A DNA stretch of 5,855 bases from Alphaproteobacteria bacterium (GCA_002701555.1 NZVS01000066.1:12984-18838); one strand, 5' to 3'. Numbered from the stretch's first letter, positions 1 through 5,855 are shown. The notes: generated by a model not told the origin, from the letters alone. Numbers and translations are program-made.

Positions 1-34
1 CCTGTTGCGCATTTTCGATAAAGAGGTTTAACAT
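1..34 (-). CDS. 5' end of an unidentified gene downstream of ftsK (partial)
   Basis: Only eleven codons are visible, reading MLNLFIENAQQ, before the window edge. The start is an ATG at 34-32, preceded by a good Shine-Dalgarno stretch (AAAGGG at 47-42, seven bases from the ATG). The gap from the ftsK stop codon is 21 bases, so co-transcription with ftsK is likely. In many proteobacteria the gene after ftsK is lolA, the periplasmic lipoprotein carrier. The visible residues do not look like the start of a signal peptide, so lolA is only a positional guess and no symbol is given. The start call rests on the ribosome binding site and spacing; the product is unknown. Confidence 0.45.
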   Translation of the reverse strand, partial: MLNLFIENAQQ

Positions 35-55
35 AGGTTTTCCCTTTCAAAAGTT

Positions 56-2464
56 TTAATCTTCACCTGAATGGTCACTGACCAAAATTTCACGTTTTCC
101 TACATGGTTTGCAGGGCCGACAACGCCTTGACGCTCCATTTCTTCAATAATACGCGCAGCGCGGTTATATCCGATTTGCAAATATCTCTGGATATAGCTG
201 GTCGAGGCTTTTTGCTCGCGAGCCACAAGCGCAACAGCCTGATCATATAGCTCATCCACGTCAGAGCCACTCTCTTCGCCGCCTATTCCAAGTAGATCCA
301 TACCGTTCTCAAGGCTACCTTCTGTGACCTCATCAAGATAATTTGGTTCGCCCTGAAGTTTAAGGAAGTTCACAACAGATTCCACCTCATCATCAGAAGT
401 AAATGGGCCGTGAACACGGGTCAAACGGCCACCTCCAGCCATATAGAGCATATCACCCATACCAAGTAATTGTTCGGCTCCGCCATCACCAAGGATGGTT
501 CGGCTATCTATTTTAGATGTTACCTGGAATGAAATACGTGTCGGGAAGTTGGCTTTAATAACCCCTGTGATCACATCAACGGATGGACGCTGTGTTGCCA
601 TGATCATATGAATGCCGGCTGCGCGTGCCATTTGTGCCAAACGTTGAATTGCCCCTTCTACATCTTTACCTGCAACCAGCATAAGATCGGCAAATTCGTC
701 TATTAGAATGACTATATAGGGAAGTTCAGACATATCCATAGGCTGGTCTTCATAAACAGGCTTGCCGGAATCTACATCAAATCCTGTCTGGACTTTACGC
801 ATGATGACCTCGCCTTTTTTGCGAGCCTCTTCCATACGAGCATTATAGCCGTCAATATTTCGCACACCGAGTTTTGACATCGCACGATATCTTTTTTCCA
901 TCTCGGCCACGGCCCATTTAAGAGATACAACGGCTTTCCCCGGCTCTGTTACAACTTCGGAAAGAAGATGGGGGATGTCGTTATAAACTGACAATTCCAG
1001 CATTTTAGGATCAATCATTATAAAGCGGCATTTTTCTGGCGGAAGCTTATAAATAAGCGACATAATCATTGTGTTAACAGCAACAGATTTACCTGAGCCG
1101 GTTGTCCCAGCGACCAAAAGGTGAGGCATTTTAGCAAGGTCAGCGATGACAGGTTTGCCACCGATATTCTTTCCTAAAACCAAAGGAAGCTTCGCCTTGG
1201 TTTTATCGTAATCTTCCATCTCAAGCATTTCTCGCATATACACGGTCTGGCGTTTTTTATTAGGTATTTCGATACCAATAACGTTTCGCCCAGGAATTAC
1301 ACTTGCACGAACAGATACAGCAGACATTGAACGCGCTATGTCATCCGTTAAATTTACGATACGTGCCGATTTCGTTCCGGGTGCTGGTTCGAATTCGTAT
1401 AATGTCACAACAGGTCCGGGGTGTATTGAGACAATTTCGCCCTCCACATTGAAATCCTGTAGAACATTTTCAAGAAATTCTGCATTGTGCTTTAGTGCCT
1501 CTTCATCCAAATATTCTTCAGTGACCTTAGGTACCTCATTCAACAGATCAGCTGTGGGATATTCCCAATCTCCGTCATCAAGGTTTAGTTTTCGCTGATT
1601 TTGTTGCTTCTTTTTAGGCGGTGTAGAACTTGTTTTTTCCTCTTTATTAGAAATCACCTCAATAGTTTTCTCAACGACAGATGGTTTGTTTTCTTTTTGA
1701 AGGACAGGTACTACTTTCTTTTTTGAAGTTTTTTCCACCTTCTTTTTAGGTGGAGCAATGTAATCAGGATCATTATATTTGCGTATCCAATCTTTTGAAG
1801 CATTAAGGCCCGCAATTATTTTGTAAAAACTACTTTCTACCGCAACTTTAGAAATAAAAGCAGCATTTGCCCAAGCCTGCCGGCTTATTGGTAGGGCAAG
1901 AGAAAGAAATACAATTCCAGCAAACGCAAAAATGCCCGCAAAAATACTGTGGCTCCAAGTACCTAGAAAAGATGAACTAAGATTGGATACACTGTTAAGA
2001 ACAAGTGCTCCCCCAGCGCCCCCAGCATAAATATGCGGCAAAAATCCTAAAGATGGTATTCGCGCAAAAGCTGCAGCGAGTAGAACGAGTGAGCCTGCCA
2101 GCAAGCTAATCTTAAAAAAAGGTCTGGCTAACTTTCTTTCTTTCCAAAACTTTATACTCCAGGTAATTGCAGCAACAGGCAGTATGAAAGAAGCAAAACC
2201 AAAGATTTGTATTAAGAAATCTGAAAAAAACGCCCCTGCCTCACCCAGCCAGTTCTGTGTCGTTAAATTTTGTGTTGATGCTGAATTCAAGGATGGGTCG
2301 GCTGGCGAATAAGTAAAAAGAGCAACGAGAAGAGCTACTCCTATCAATGCTAAAGTCAGTGCACTTATATCCACCACCCGACGGGCCAAGAAAACTTTAC
2401 CTCCGGACACAAGTGAACTTGTTAAATTAGATTTGCTTTTTCCAGCAGTAGCTTGGCGCGACAT
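56..2464 (-). CDS. ftsK: DNA translocase FtsK
   Basis: Septum-anchored ATPase that pumps double-stranded DNA to clear the closing septum and activates XerCD recombination at dif to resolve chromosome dimers. At 802 residues it has the usual length for alphaproteobacterial FtsK. About four membrane segments are visible near residues 33-53, 79-103, 117-135 and 173-192, with the typical YSPADPS motif after the first. A short Lys/Pro-rich linker spans about 225-300, far shorter than in E. coli FtsK. The alpha part of the motor follows (about 315-420), then the RecA-like part with Walker A GTTGSGKS (453-460), Walker B LIDEFADL (catalytic Asp589-Glu590) and the conserved ATQRPSVDV segment (from 623). 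Residues 737-796 form the gamma winged helix, which reads KOPS sequences and contacts XerD; its IGYNRAARIIEEME helix is typical. All key motor residues are intact. The ATG at 2464 is the only plausible start, with an in-frame TAA at 2488-2486, but it has no clear Shine-Dalgarno sequence. Identification is firm. Confidence 0.97.
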   Translation of the reverse strand: MSRQATAGKSKSNLTSSLVSGGKVFLARRVVDISALTLALIGVALLVALFTYSPADPSLNSASTQNLTTQNWLGEAGAFFSDFLIQIFGFASFILPVAAITWSIKFWKERKLARPFFKISLLAGSLVLLAAAFARIPSLGFLPHIYAGGAGGALVLNSVSNLSSSFLGTWSHSIFAGIFAFAGIVFLSLALPISRQAWANAAFISKVAVESSFYKIIAGLNASKDWIRKYNDPDYIAPPKKKVEKTSKKKVVPVLQKENKPSVVEKTIEVISNKEEKTSSTPPKKKQQNQRKLNLDDGDWEYPTADLLNEVPKVTEEYLDEEALKHNAEFLENVLQDFNVEGEIVSIHPGPVVTLYEFEPAPGTKSARIVNLTDDIARSMSAVSVRASVIPGRNVIGIEIPNKKRQTVYMREMLEMEDYDKTKAKLPLVLGKNIGGKPVIADLAKMPHLLVAGTTGSGKSVAVNTMIMSLIYKLPPEKCRFIMIDPKMLELSVYNDIPHLLSEVVTEPGKAVVSLKWAVAEMEKRYRAMSKLGVRNIDGYNARMEEARKKGEVIMRKVQTGFDVDSGKPVYEDQPMDMSELPYIVILIDEFADLMLVAGKDVEGAIQRLAQMARAAGIHMIMATQRPSVDVITGVIKANFPTRISFQVTSKIDSRTILGDGGAEQLLGMGDMLYMAGGGRLTRVHGPFTSDDEVESVVNFLKLQGEPNYLDEVTEGSLENGMDLLGIGGEESGSDVDELYDQAVALVAREQKASTSYIQRYLQIGYNRAARIIEEMERQGVVGPANHVGKREILVSDHSGED

Positions 2465-2509
2465 AAGAATAGAACCGTTTCGAAATTAATATAATTGGTG
2501 TGATATTAC

Positions 2510-2528
2510 CGGGCGGAGAAATCGCCCG
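2510..2528. repeat. GC-rich inverted repeat in the putative ftsK leader
   Basis: Perfect six-base arms CGGGCG (2510-2515) and CGCCCG (2523-2528) enclose a seven-base spacer. This is the only GC-rich patch in an otherwise AT-rich spacer. Neither strand has a run of T after it, so it is not an intrinsic terminator. It could be a protein-binding dyad or a stem-loop in the 5' untranslated part of the ftsK transcript, ending 45 bases before the ftsK start codon. The repeat is directly seen; its role is unknown. Confidence 0.5.
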
Positions 2529-2568
2529 CTAGATTTGTGTAACTCTTTACATGATAAGGGGTCGAGGC

Positions 2569-2595
2569 ATTTTATGCAAGGTTTTAAGAATTCAA
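2569..2595 (-). promoter_or_regulatory. candidate ftsK promoter
   Basis: On the minus strand TTGAAT (2595-2590, four of six matches to the -35 consensus) is followed after 15 bases by TAAAAT (2574-2569, five of six matches to the -10 consensus). The spacer is shorter than the ideal 17. Transcription would begin near 2562, giving a leader of about 100 bases that includes the GC-rich dyad. The CtrA-type box ends only four bases upstream of the -35, a position that could allow activation. In AT-rich DNA such matches arise by chance, so confidence is low. Confidence 0.3.
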
Positions 2596-2599
2596 TGCT

Positions 2600-2615
2600 T
2601 TAAGATTTTTTTAAC
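2600..2615 (+). promoter_or_regulatory. CtrA-type box (TTAA-N7-TTAAC)
   Basis: TTAA at 2600-2603 and TTAAC at 2611-2615 are separated by exactly seven bases, a perfect match to the binding site of the alphaproteobacterial cell-cycle regulator CtrA described in Caulobacter. It lies in the divergent region upstream of ftsK and the 102-residue gene. The intervening bases are mostly T, so local AT-richness raises the chance of a coincidental match. The presence of CtrA in this organism is inferred, not seen. Confidence 0.5.
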
Positions 2616-2647
2616 TTTTTATTTCTAAGCTATGAATGTGATTCGAG

Positions 2648-2656
2648 TTATCCACA
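2648..2656 (+). promoter_or_regulatory. perfect DnaA box within a dyad
   Basis: TTATCCACA is identical to the strongest consensus DnaA box. It lies inside an inverted repeat with six-base arms TATCCA (2649-2654) and TGGATA (2657-2662) and a two-base centre, so the site may instead be read by a dimeric repressor. A GANTC methylation site (2640-2644) is three bases upstream. A single box does not suggest an origin; transcriptional control by DnaA, as known for several cell-cycle genes, is the more natural reading. I found no second perfect DnaA box in the window. Confidence 0.5.
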
Positions 2657-2674
2657 TGGATAGCTTTCTATTAA

Positions 2675-2692
2675 ACAGTGTATCCTCACTGT
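2675..2692. repeat. perfect inverted repeat just upstream of the 102-residue gene
   Basis: ACAGTG (2675-2680) and CACTGT (2687-2692) are exact reverse complements around a six-base spacer. The repeat ends nine bases before the GGAGG ribosome binding site (2702-2706). The geometry suits either a repressor operator near the transcription start or a small hairpin in the mRNA leader. It could also overlap the promoter, because TATTAA at 2669-2674 directly abuts it. Confidence 0.4.
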
Positions 2693-2710
2693 CAATCAAT
2701 CGGAGGTTAA

Positions 2711-3019
2711 ATGGAAAATCTGCTTGGGCTTACCGGCAACAAAACGGCCATTTATACAGTTTATTCTTTTAGCCACCCCGTCTCGGATAAAAAAGGCTCC
2801 AGCTGGAGAAACCACGGTGAATGCACCTCTCGCGAAGAAGCTTTTTGGATTAGCCACCAATTGCAGAAATGCGAGGATTTTGCCCGCATAGAAGTTCGCT
2901 TACAAAAATTTGATGAAAAAACGAACCATTATACAGAACGCGCTGTAAAGGTTATTGATAAACGTGACCGTCAAACCAATCGATTTATCCGTTTTTTAAA
3001 GTTTTTTCCTGCAAATTGA
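2711..3019 (+). CDS. uncharacterised 102-residue protein
   Basis: I do not recognise this protein. The start is well supported: GGAGG at 2702-2706 lies four bases ahead of the ATG, and this is the strongest ribosome binding site among the plus-strand genes. By eye the sequence suggests a small strand-helix-strand-strand fold: a strand near 13-20 (AIYTVYSF), a polar loop with SSWRNHGE (30-37), a helix near 40-54 (SREEAFWISHQLQKC), then strands near 57-67 and 75-84. There are two cysteines (38 and 54), no signal peptide and no membrane segment. The last 16 residues (from Arg87) are basic and aromatic, with FIRFLKFF, and could form an amphipathic tail touching the membrane. It sits between divergent ftsK and the mreD operon, 79 bases before mreD on the same strand, so it may share its transcript. 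A link to envelope growth is a positional inference only. Confidence 0.8.
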   Translation: MENLLGLTGNKTAIYTVYSFSHPVSDKKGSSWRNHGECTSREEAFWISHQLQKCEDFARIEVRLQKFDEKTNHYTERAVKVIDKRDRQTNRFIRFLKFFPAN

Positions 3020-3098
3020 TGTCGCTTTCAAAGCCTGTTCAAACTATACTTCACTAATACATATTTATAGACTCACTGAAGCTTTTTGGCCCCTTGGT

Positions 3099-3617
3099 AT
3101 GGACGACATAAAACGGTTTCCCAATAACTGGATTCGCAGTTCCTTAGCCTATCTAGTGCTTTTTCTGTTGTTTTGTTTTGAAACAGCATTCCTGCCCCAT
3201 GCCTTCCCCCCTGAAATAAAGCTTTCACTTATTCCGGCAGCTATTTTTTATGTTGGATTATCGAATCCAGGACTACTCCCGTTTCTAGCGGTTTTTTTCA
3301 TAGGGTTAATTACTGATTTTATGAGCGATGCACCTGCCGGTCTGCACGCTCTATATTACTACCTAATTTTGCTTATCGCGCATTGGCAAAGAAGATATCT
3401 TTCGGGACAAACATTCTTTGTAAGCTGGCTTGCTTACGGGTTCATTCTTTTCACAGGGCAAATACTTTTATGGGCGGGATATAGCTTGTATTCTTTTTCA
3501 TGGGTAAGAGGATTGTTTGTACTCGAAAATACACTTTATGGCATTTTCATCTTCCCTCTGGTTGTCCTTATATTTCATATGATATTAAAATACCAAACTG
3601 AACAGGACAGTTTATAA
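3099..3617 (+). CDS. mreD: rod shape-determining protein MreD
   Basis: Integral inner-membrane partner of the MreB-MreC-RodA-PBP2 elongasome, which directs side-wall peptidoglycan synthesis. The 172 residues are almost entirely hydrophobic, with five or six probable membrane segments (about 14-35, 41-57, 58-76, 82-96, 105-126 and 146-166), as expected for this family. The segment GLITDFMSDAPAGLHAL (69-85) matches the conserved MreD pattern of Gly, Asp and a Pro-x-Gly-x-x-Ala turn. The family diverges quickly, so the identification also leans on context: mrdA follows after three bases and rodA after that. The ATG at 3099 is the only usable start in frame after the preceding stop, but it lacks a clear Shine-Dalgarno sequence. 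The 79-base gap upstream holds no terminator-like hairpin; TATACT at 3045-3050 resembles a -10 box but has no good -35. mreC, normally just upstream, is absent. Confidence 0.9.
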   Translation: MDDIKRFPNNWIRSSLAYLVLFLLFCFETAFLPHAFPPEIKLSLIPAAIFYVGLSNPGLLPFLAVFFIGLITDFMSDAPAGLHALYYYLILLIAHWQRRYLSGQTFFVSWLAYGFILFTGQILLWAGYSLYSFSWVRGLFVLENTLYGIFIFPLVVLIFHMILKYQTEQDSL

Positions 3618-3620
3618 ATT

Positions 3621-5576
3621 ATGGGTTTTAAGTCACTTTTAAAAAAACGGAAACGTAAGCTGGGTCGTAGCGAGGATCGTGCCCAATCAGGAAGCGAAAA
3701 CCAGAAATTAAACAGCTTTACAAAACGCGCCTTCCTGATTGCATCCGGCCAAGGCATGATAATATCAATCCTCGGTGCCCGCCTTGCATATTTACAAATA
3801 AAAGAGGGCGAGAAATACACCACTTTGTCAGAGGAAAACCGCATTAATGTTTTAATGCTCGCACCAGAACGCGGTCAGATTGTCGACCGTTATGGTGTTC
3901 CACTCGCCCTTAACACTCGTGATTTTCGTGCGGTTATAGTGCCTGAAAAAACAACTGACATAAAATCTGTTTTGGTAAAATTAAAAAAATATATTCCCTT
4001 AACTGACGGAGATATTGAACAGGTACTTAAAACGGTAAAACGCAGTTCACGTTTCACACCCGTTGAAATCGTTAATAATTTATCATGGGAAGATGTTGCA
4101 AAGTTGGAAGTCCACCGACCCAACCTGCCAGGCGTAATGGTAGAGGTAGGAAATATAAGGAATTATCCCCTCAAAGATACAACATCTCATTTGGTTGGGT
4201 ATGTAGGACGTGTAAGTGAGAAAGAATTGAGTGGCGCACCGGTCGAGCTGTTACCAGGTTATAAAATTGGGAAAACCGCGCTTGAAAAGAAATACAACGA
4301 TCTTCTTAAGGGGCAACCAGGCCAACGTGATGTTGAAGTTAATGCCGTGGGGCGAGAAATTCGTGATTTACAACGCGAAAACGCACTCACAGGTGAACGC
4401 CTTACATTGTCTGTAGATGCAGAATACCAGCGTTTTGTACAAGATAGTTTGGCTTCCCATCAAAGTGCTTCTGCAGTTGTTATGGATGCCCATAGCGGCG
4501 CGATTTATGCTTTGGCGTCATACCCGGGCTTCGATCCCAACCTTTTTGTTGATGGCATTGGTGTACAAGCCTGGAACGAGTTACTTTATGACCCGGCTTT
4601 TCCACTGACTAACAAAGCTGTTACAGGACAATACCCCCCCGGCTCAACCTATAAAATGGTTACAGCATTAGCAGGACTTGAAGCAGGACTTATAAAATCC
4701 GGCACGACACATCATTGTCCGGGCCATTATGATTTGGGAAACCACCGCTTCCACTGTTGGAAGCGTGGTGGTCATGGGCGTGTTAACCTGACCGAAGCCC
4801 TTGCGCAATCCTGTGACACGTTCTTTTATAAAGTTGCCAATGAAATGGATATTGATCAGTTGAAGGCTGTTTCGCTCCGTCTGGGACTTGGACAAGAATT
4901 AGGGGGTATCTTACCCGAGGAAAAGCCTGGTTTCATCCCGGATAAAGACTGGAAAAAAAGACGTTATGGTGAGAAGTGGCAAGCCGGGGAAACTATTGTT
5001 GCCAGCATCGGGCAAGGTTATGTTTTAACAACCCCCCTGCAGCTTGCAACAATGACAGCGAGACTTGTGAATGGTGGGAAGCAAGTAAATCCGTGGCTTG
5101 TCGGCTTTGAGGATGAAAAACCTATGTTTACAACTGAATGGCCGCAAATGGATATAAGCTCAGAGCACCTTGATATTATTAAGCGAGGCATGGATTCGGT
5201 TGTTATGGGCCCGACTGGAACAGCAAGGGGTAGTCGGATTGCAGACCCGAAATATTCCATGAGTGGTAAAACAGGTACAGCCCAAGTCAAAAGAATAACT
5301 ACTGAAGAGCGCGCAAGGGGCGTTCGCCGCCAAGAAGATTTGCCTTGGAACCTGCGCCATCATGCCCTTTTTGTAGGTTATGGCCCGGTCGAAAACCCAC
5401 GTTATGTCTGTTCAGTAGTGGTAGAACACGGCATAGGCGGATCATCTGCCGCAGCCCCGATAGCAAGGGATTTACTTCTAGAAATTCAGAAACGTGATCC
5501 AGCAAGCACTCCTTTAAAACCAAATGGTGGCCTATCAACAGCCCGAAATACCTCTGACAGGGTGAGAAAAGGATAA
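3621..5576 (+). CDS. mrdA: penicillin-binding protein 2 (elongasome peptidoglycan D,D-transpeptidase)
   Basis: Class B penicillin-binding protein that crosslinks glycan strands made by RodA during cell elongation; the active domain is periplasmic. A basic cytoplasmic tail (1-35, with KKRKRK) precedes one membrane anchor (about 37-58). The pedestal or dimerisation domain follows, with the conserved pattern ending in APERGQIVDRYGVPLA (81-96) and GYKIGKTALEKKY near 213. The transpeptidase domain carries all three motifs: SxxK as Ser342-Thr-Tyr-Lys345 (nucleophile Ser342), the second motif as Ser397-Cys-Asp399 (SxD, as is usual in PBP2), and Lys550-Thr-Gly552. Cys366, Cys379, His385 and Cys398 line up with the zinc ligands reported for PBP2 of Acinetobacter. 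The 651 residues are at the long end for the family. The ATG lies three bases after the mreD stop with only a distant AGGA (3604-3607), which points to translational coupling. The SxD motif, zinc region and adjacent rodA favour PBP2 over the divisome enzyme FtsI. Confidence 0.96.
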   Translation: MGFKSLLKKRKRKLGRSEDRAQSGSENQKLNSFTKRAFLIASGQGMIISILGARLAYLQIKEGEKYTTLSEENRINVLMLAPERGQIVDRYGVPLALNTRDFRAVIVPEKTTDIKSVLVKLKKYIPLTDGDIEQVLKTVKRSSRFTPVEIVNNLSWEDVAKLEVHRPNLPGVMVEVGNIRNYPLKDTTSHLVGYVGRVSEKELSGAPVELLPGYKIGKTALEKKYNDLLKGQPGQRDVEVNAVGREIRDLQRENALTGERLTLSVDAEYQRFVQDSLASHQSASAVVMDAHSGAIYALASYPGFDPNLFVDGIGVQAWNELLYDPAFPLTNKAVTGQYPPGSTYKMVTALAGLEAGLIKSGTTHHCPGHYDLGNHRFHCWKRGGHGRVNLTEALAQSCDTFFYKVANEMDIDQLKAVSLRLGLGQELGGILPEEKPGFIPDKDWKKRRYGEKWQAGETIVASIGQGYVLTTPLQLATMTARLVNGGKQVNPWLVGFEDEKPMFTTEWPQMDISSEHLDIIKRGMDSVVMGPTGTARGSRIADPKYSMSGKTGTAQVKRITTEERARGVRRQEDLPWNLRHHALFVGYGPVENPRYVCSVVVEHGIGGSSAAAPIARDLLLEIQKRDPASTPLKPNGGLSTARNTSDRVRKG

Positions 5577-5580
5577 AGCC

Positions 5581-5855
5581 ATGTTTATTGATACTCATAC
5601 CCCCTTCAATGAAGACAATAAGATTATAAACAAGATTACAAGATTAAACTGGCCTCTCATTGGGCTGCTGTCAGCTTTAGCAGGGATTGGCGCATTATCA
5701 CTATATTCTGCAGGCGGCGGATCAATAACCCCTTGGGCGGGAAAGCATATAATACGTTTCATGGTACTTATGGGAGGGGCAATTATCGTTTCACTGATCA
5801 ATATTCGTCTTTGGTATCGCATGACTTACCCCATTTATGGAATTGGGCTTCTTCT
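5581..5855 (+). CDS. rodA: peptidoglycan glycosyltransferase RodA (5' part, cut by window end)
   Basis: SEDS-family glycosyltransferase that polymerises lipid II into glycan strands in complex with PBP2. Ninety-one codons are visible and the frame runs open off the window end. A cytoplasmic tail of about 23 residues leads into a first membrane segment (about 24-44), then the characteristic LYSAGGGS..PWA (41-53), a segment at about 56-74, INIR, and a third segment beginning near 82. This is the normal RodA N-terminus; the catalytic Asp lies beyond the window. The ATG is four bases after the mrdA stop and has a good ribosome binding site (AGGA at 5570-5573, seven bases away) embedded in the last mrdA codons, so the two genes are translationally linked. 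The mrdA-rodA order is the standard pairing in proteobacteria. Confidence 0.93.
   Translation, partial: MFIDTHTPFNEDNKIINKITRLNWPLIGLLSALAGIGALSLYSAGGGSITPWAGKHIIRFMVLMGGAIIVSLINIRLWYRMTYPIYGIGLL

Larger units (their letters stand above)
2465..2710. promoter_or_regulatory. divergent control region between ftsK and the 102-residue gene
   Basis: AT-rich, 246-base noncoding region between two genes that point away from each other, so promoters in both directions must lie here unless one gene is transcribed from within the other. Read from the ftsK side it holds a GC-rich dyad, a candidate minus-strand promoter, a CtrA-type box, a GANTC site (GATTC, 2640-2644), a DnaA box within a dyad, another perfect dyad, and a strong ribosome binding site (GGAGG, 2702-2706). 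An additional minus-strand -10-like TATATT sits at 2493-2488 but has no recognisable -35. No convincing -35/-10 pair was found for the plus-strand gene; TATTAA at 2669-2674 is the best -10 candidate. Confidence 0.7.

Noticed and set aside
1338..1598. Plus-strand open frame of 86 codons inside ftsK
   Set aside because: It is antisense to conserved FtsK coding sequence, has no ribosome binding site and encodes a Ser-rich shadow product.
2567..2577. GCAT-TTT-ATGC small dyad
   Set aside because: Four-base AT-rich arms are expected by chance in this composition, and the element overlaps the candidate -10 of ftsK.
2465..2710. Replication origin, because of the DnaA box and AT-rich DNA
   Set aside because: Only one perfect DnaA box is present and no origin-linked genes flank it; transcriptional control is more likely.
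3024..3034. GCTTTCAAAGC palindrome after the 102-residue gene as a terminator
   Set aside because: The loop would be a single base and no T run follows, so it cannot act as an intrinsic terminator.
4231..4608. Two successive plus-strand frames inside mrdA
   Set aside because: They are in a different frame from the intact, conserved PBP2 gene and show no independent start signals.
4634..4640. Run of seven C at the PBP2 active site, a possible slippage tract
   Set aside because: It simply encodes the conserved Tyr-Pro-Pro-Gly before SxxK; the frame is intact and the tract is too short to argue for phase variation.
3575..5822. Several minus-strand open frames opposite mreD, mrdA and rodA
   Set aside because: All lie opposite well conserved coding sequence, overlap one another and show no recognisable domains; they are shadows.
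1..5855. Mobile elements, CRISPR arrays, tRNA or rRNA genes, phage or defence genes
   Set aside because: None was found; no terminal repeats, regularly spaced repeats, cloverleaf sequences or transposase-like proteins are visible.

Overview
The window comes from the chromosome of a Gram-negative bacterium, most likely an alphaproteobacterium of lower than usual GC content. This rests on the protein character of FtsK, MreD, PBP2 and RodA and on a perfect CtrA-type box (TTAA-N7-TTAAC) in the one sizeable intergenic region. A marine lineage such as Kordiimonadales, Emcibacterales or Sneathiellales would fit, but that is a guess. No mobile element, RNA gene, CRISPR array or tRNA is visible, so this is core, housekeeping DNA.

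Layout: (1) 1-34, minus strand: the first codons of an unidentified gene lying just downstream of ftsK. (2) 56-2464, minus strand: complete ftsK, the septal DNA translocase. (3) 2465-2710: divergent intergenic region with several possible regulatory sites: a GC-rich dyad, a candidate ftsK promoter, a CtrA box, a GANTC site, a perfect DnaA box inside a dyad, and a second perfect dyad just ahead of a ribosome binding site. (4) 2711-3019, plus strand: a 102-residue protein I do not recognise. (5) 3099-3617 mreD, 3621-5576 mrdA (PBP2) and 5581-5855 rodA (cut by the window edge), plus strand, spaced by 3 and 4 bases and so clearly one operon.

The genes connect two sides of the cell cycle. FtsK acts at the septum in chromosome segregation and dimer resolution. 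MreD, PBP2 and RodA form the core of the elongasome, in which RodA polymerises glycan strands, PBP2 crosslinks them and MreD is a membrane partner. The two sets run head to head from one control region whose motifs suggest cell-cycle timing. The usual upstream partners mreB and mreC are absent; their place is taken by the unknown small gene and divergent ftsK.

I see no wholly new system. The items most worth following up are the cluster of cell-cycle motifs, the unknown 102-residue protein, the mreD-mrdA-rodA arrangement without mreBC, and a predicted Cys3His zinc site in PBP2.
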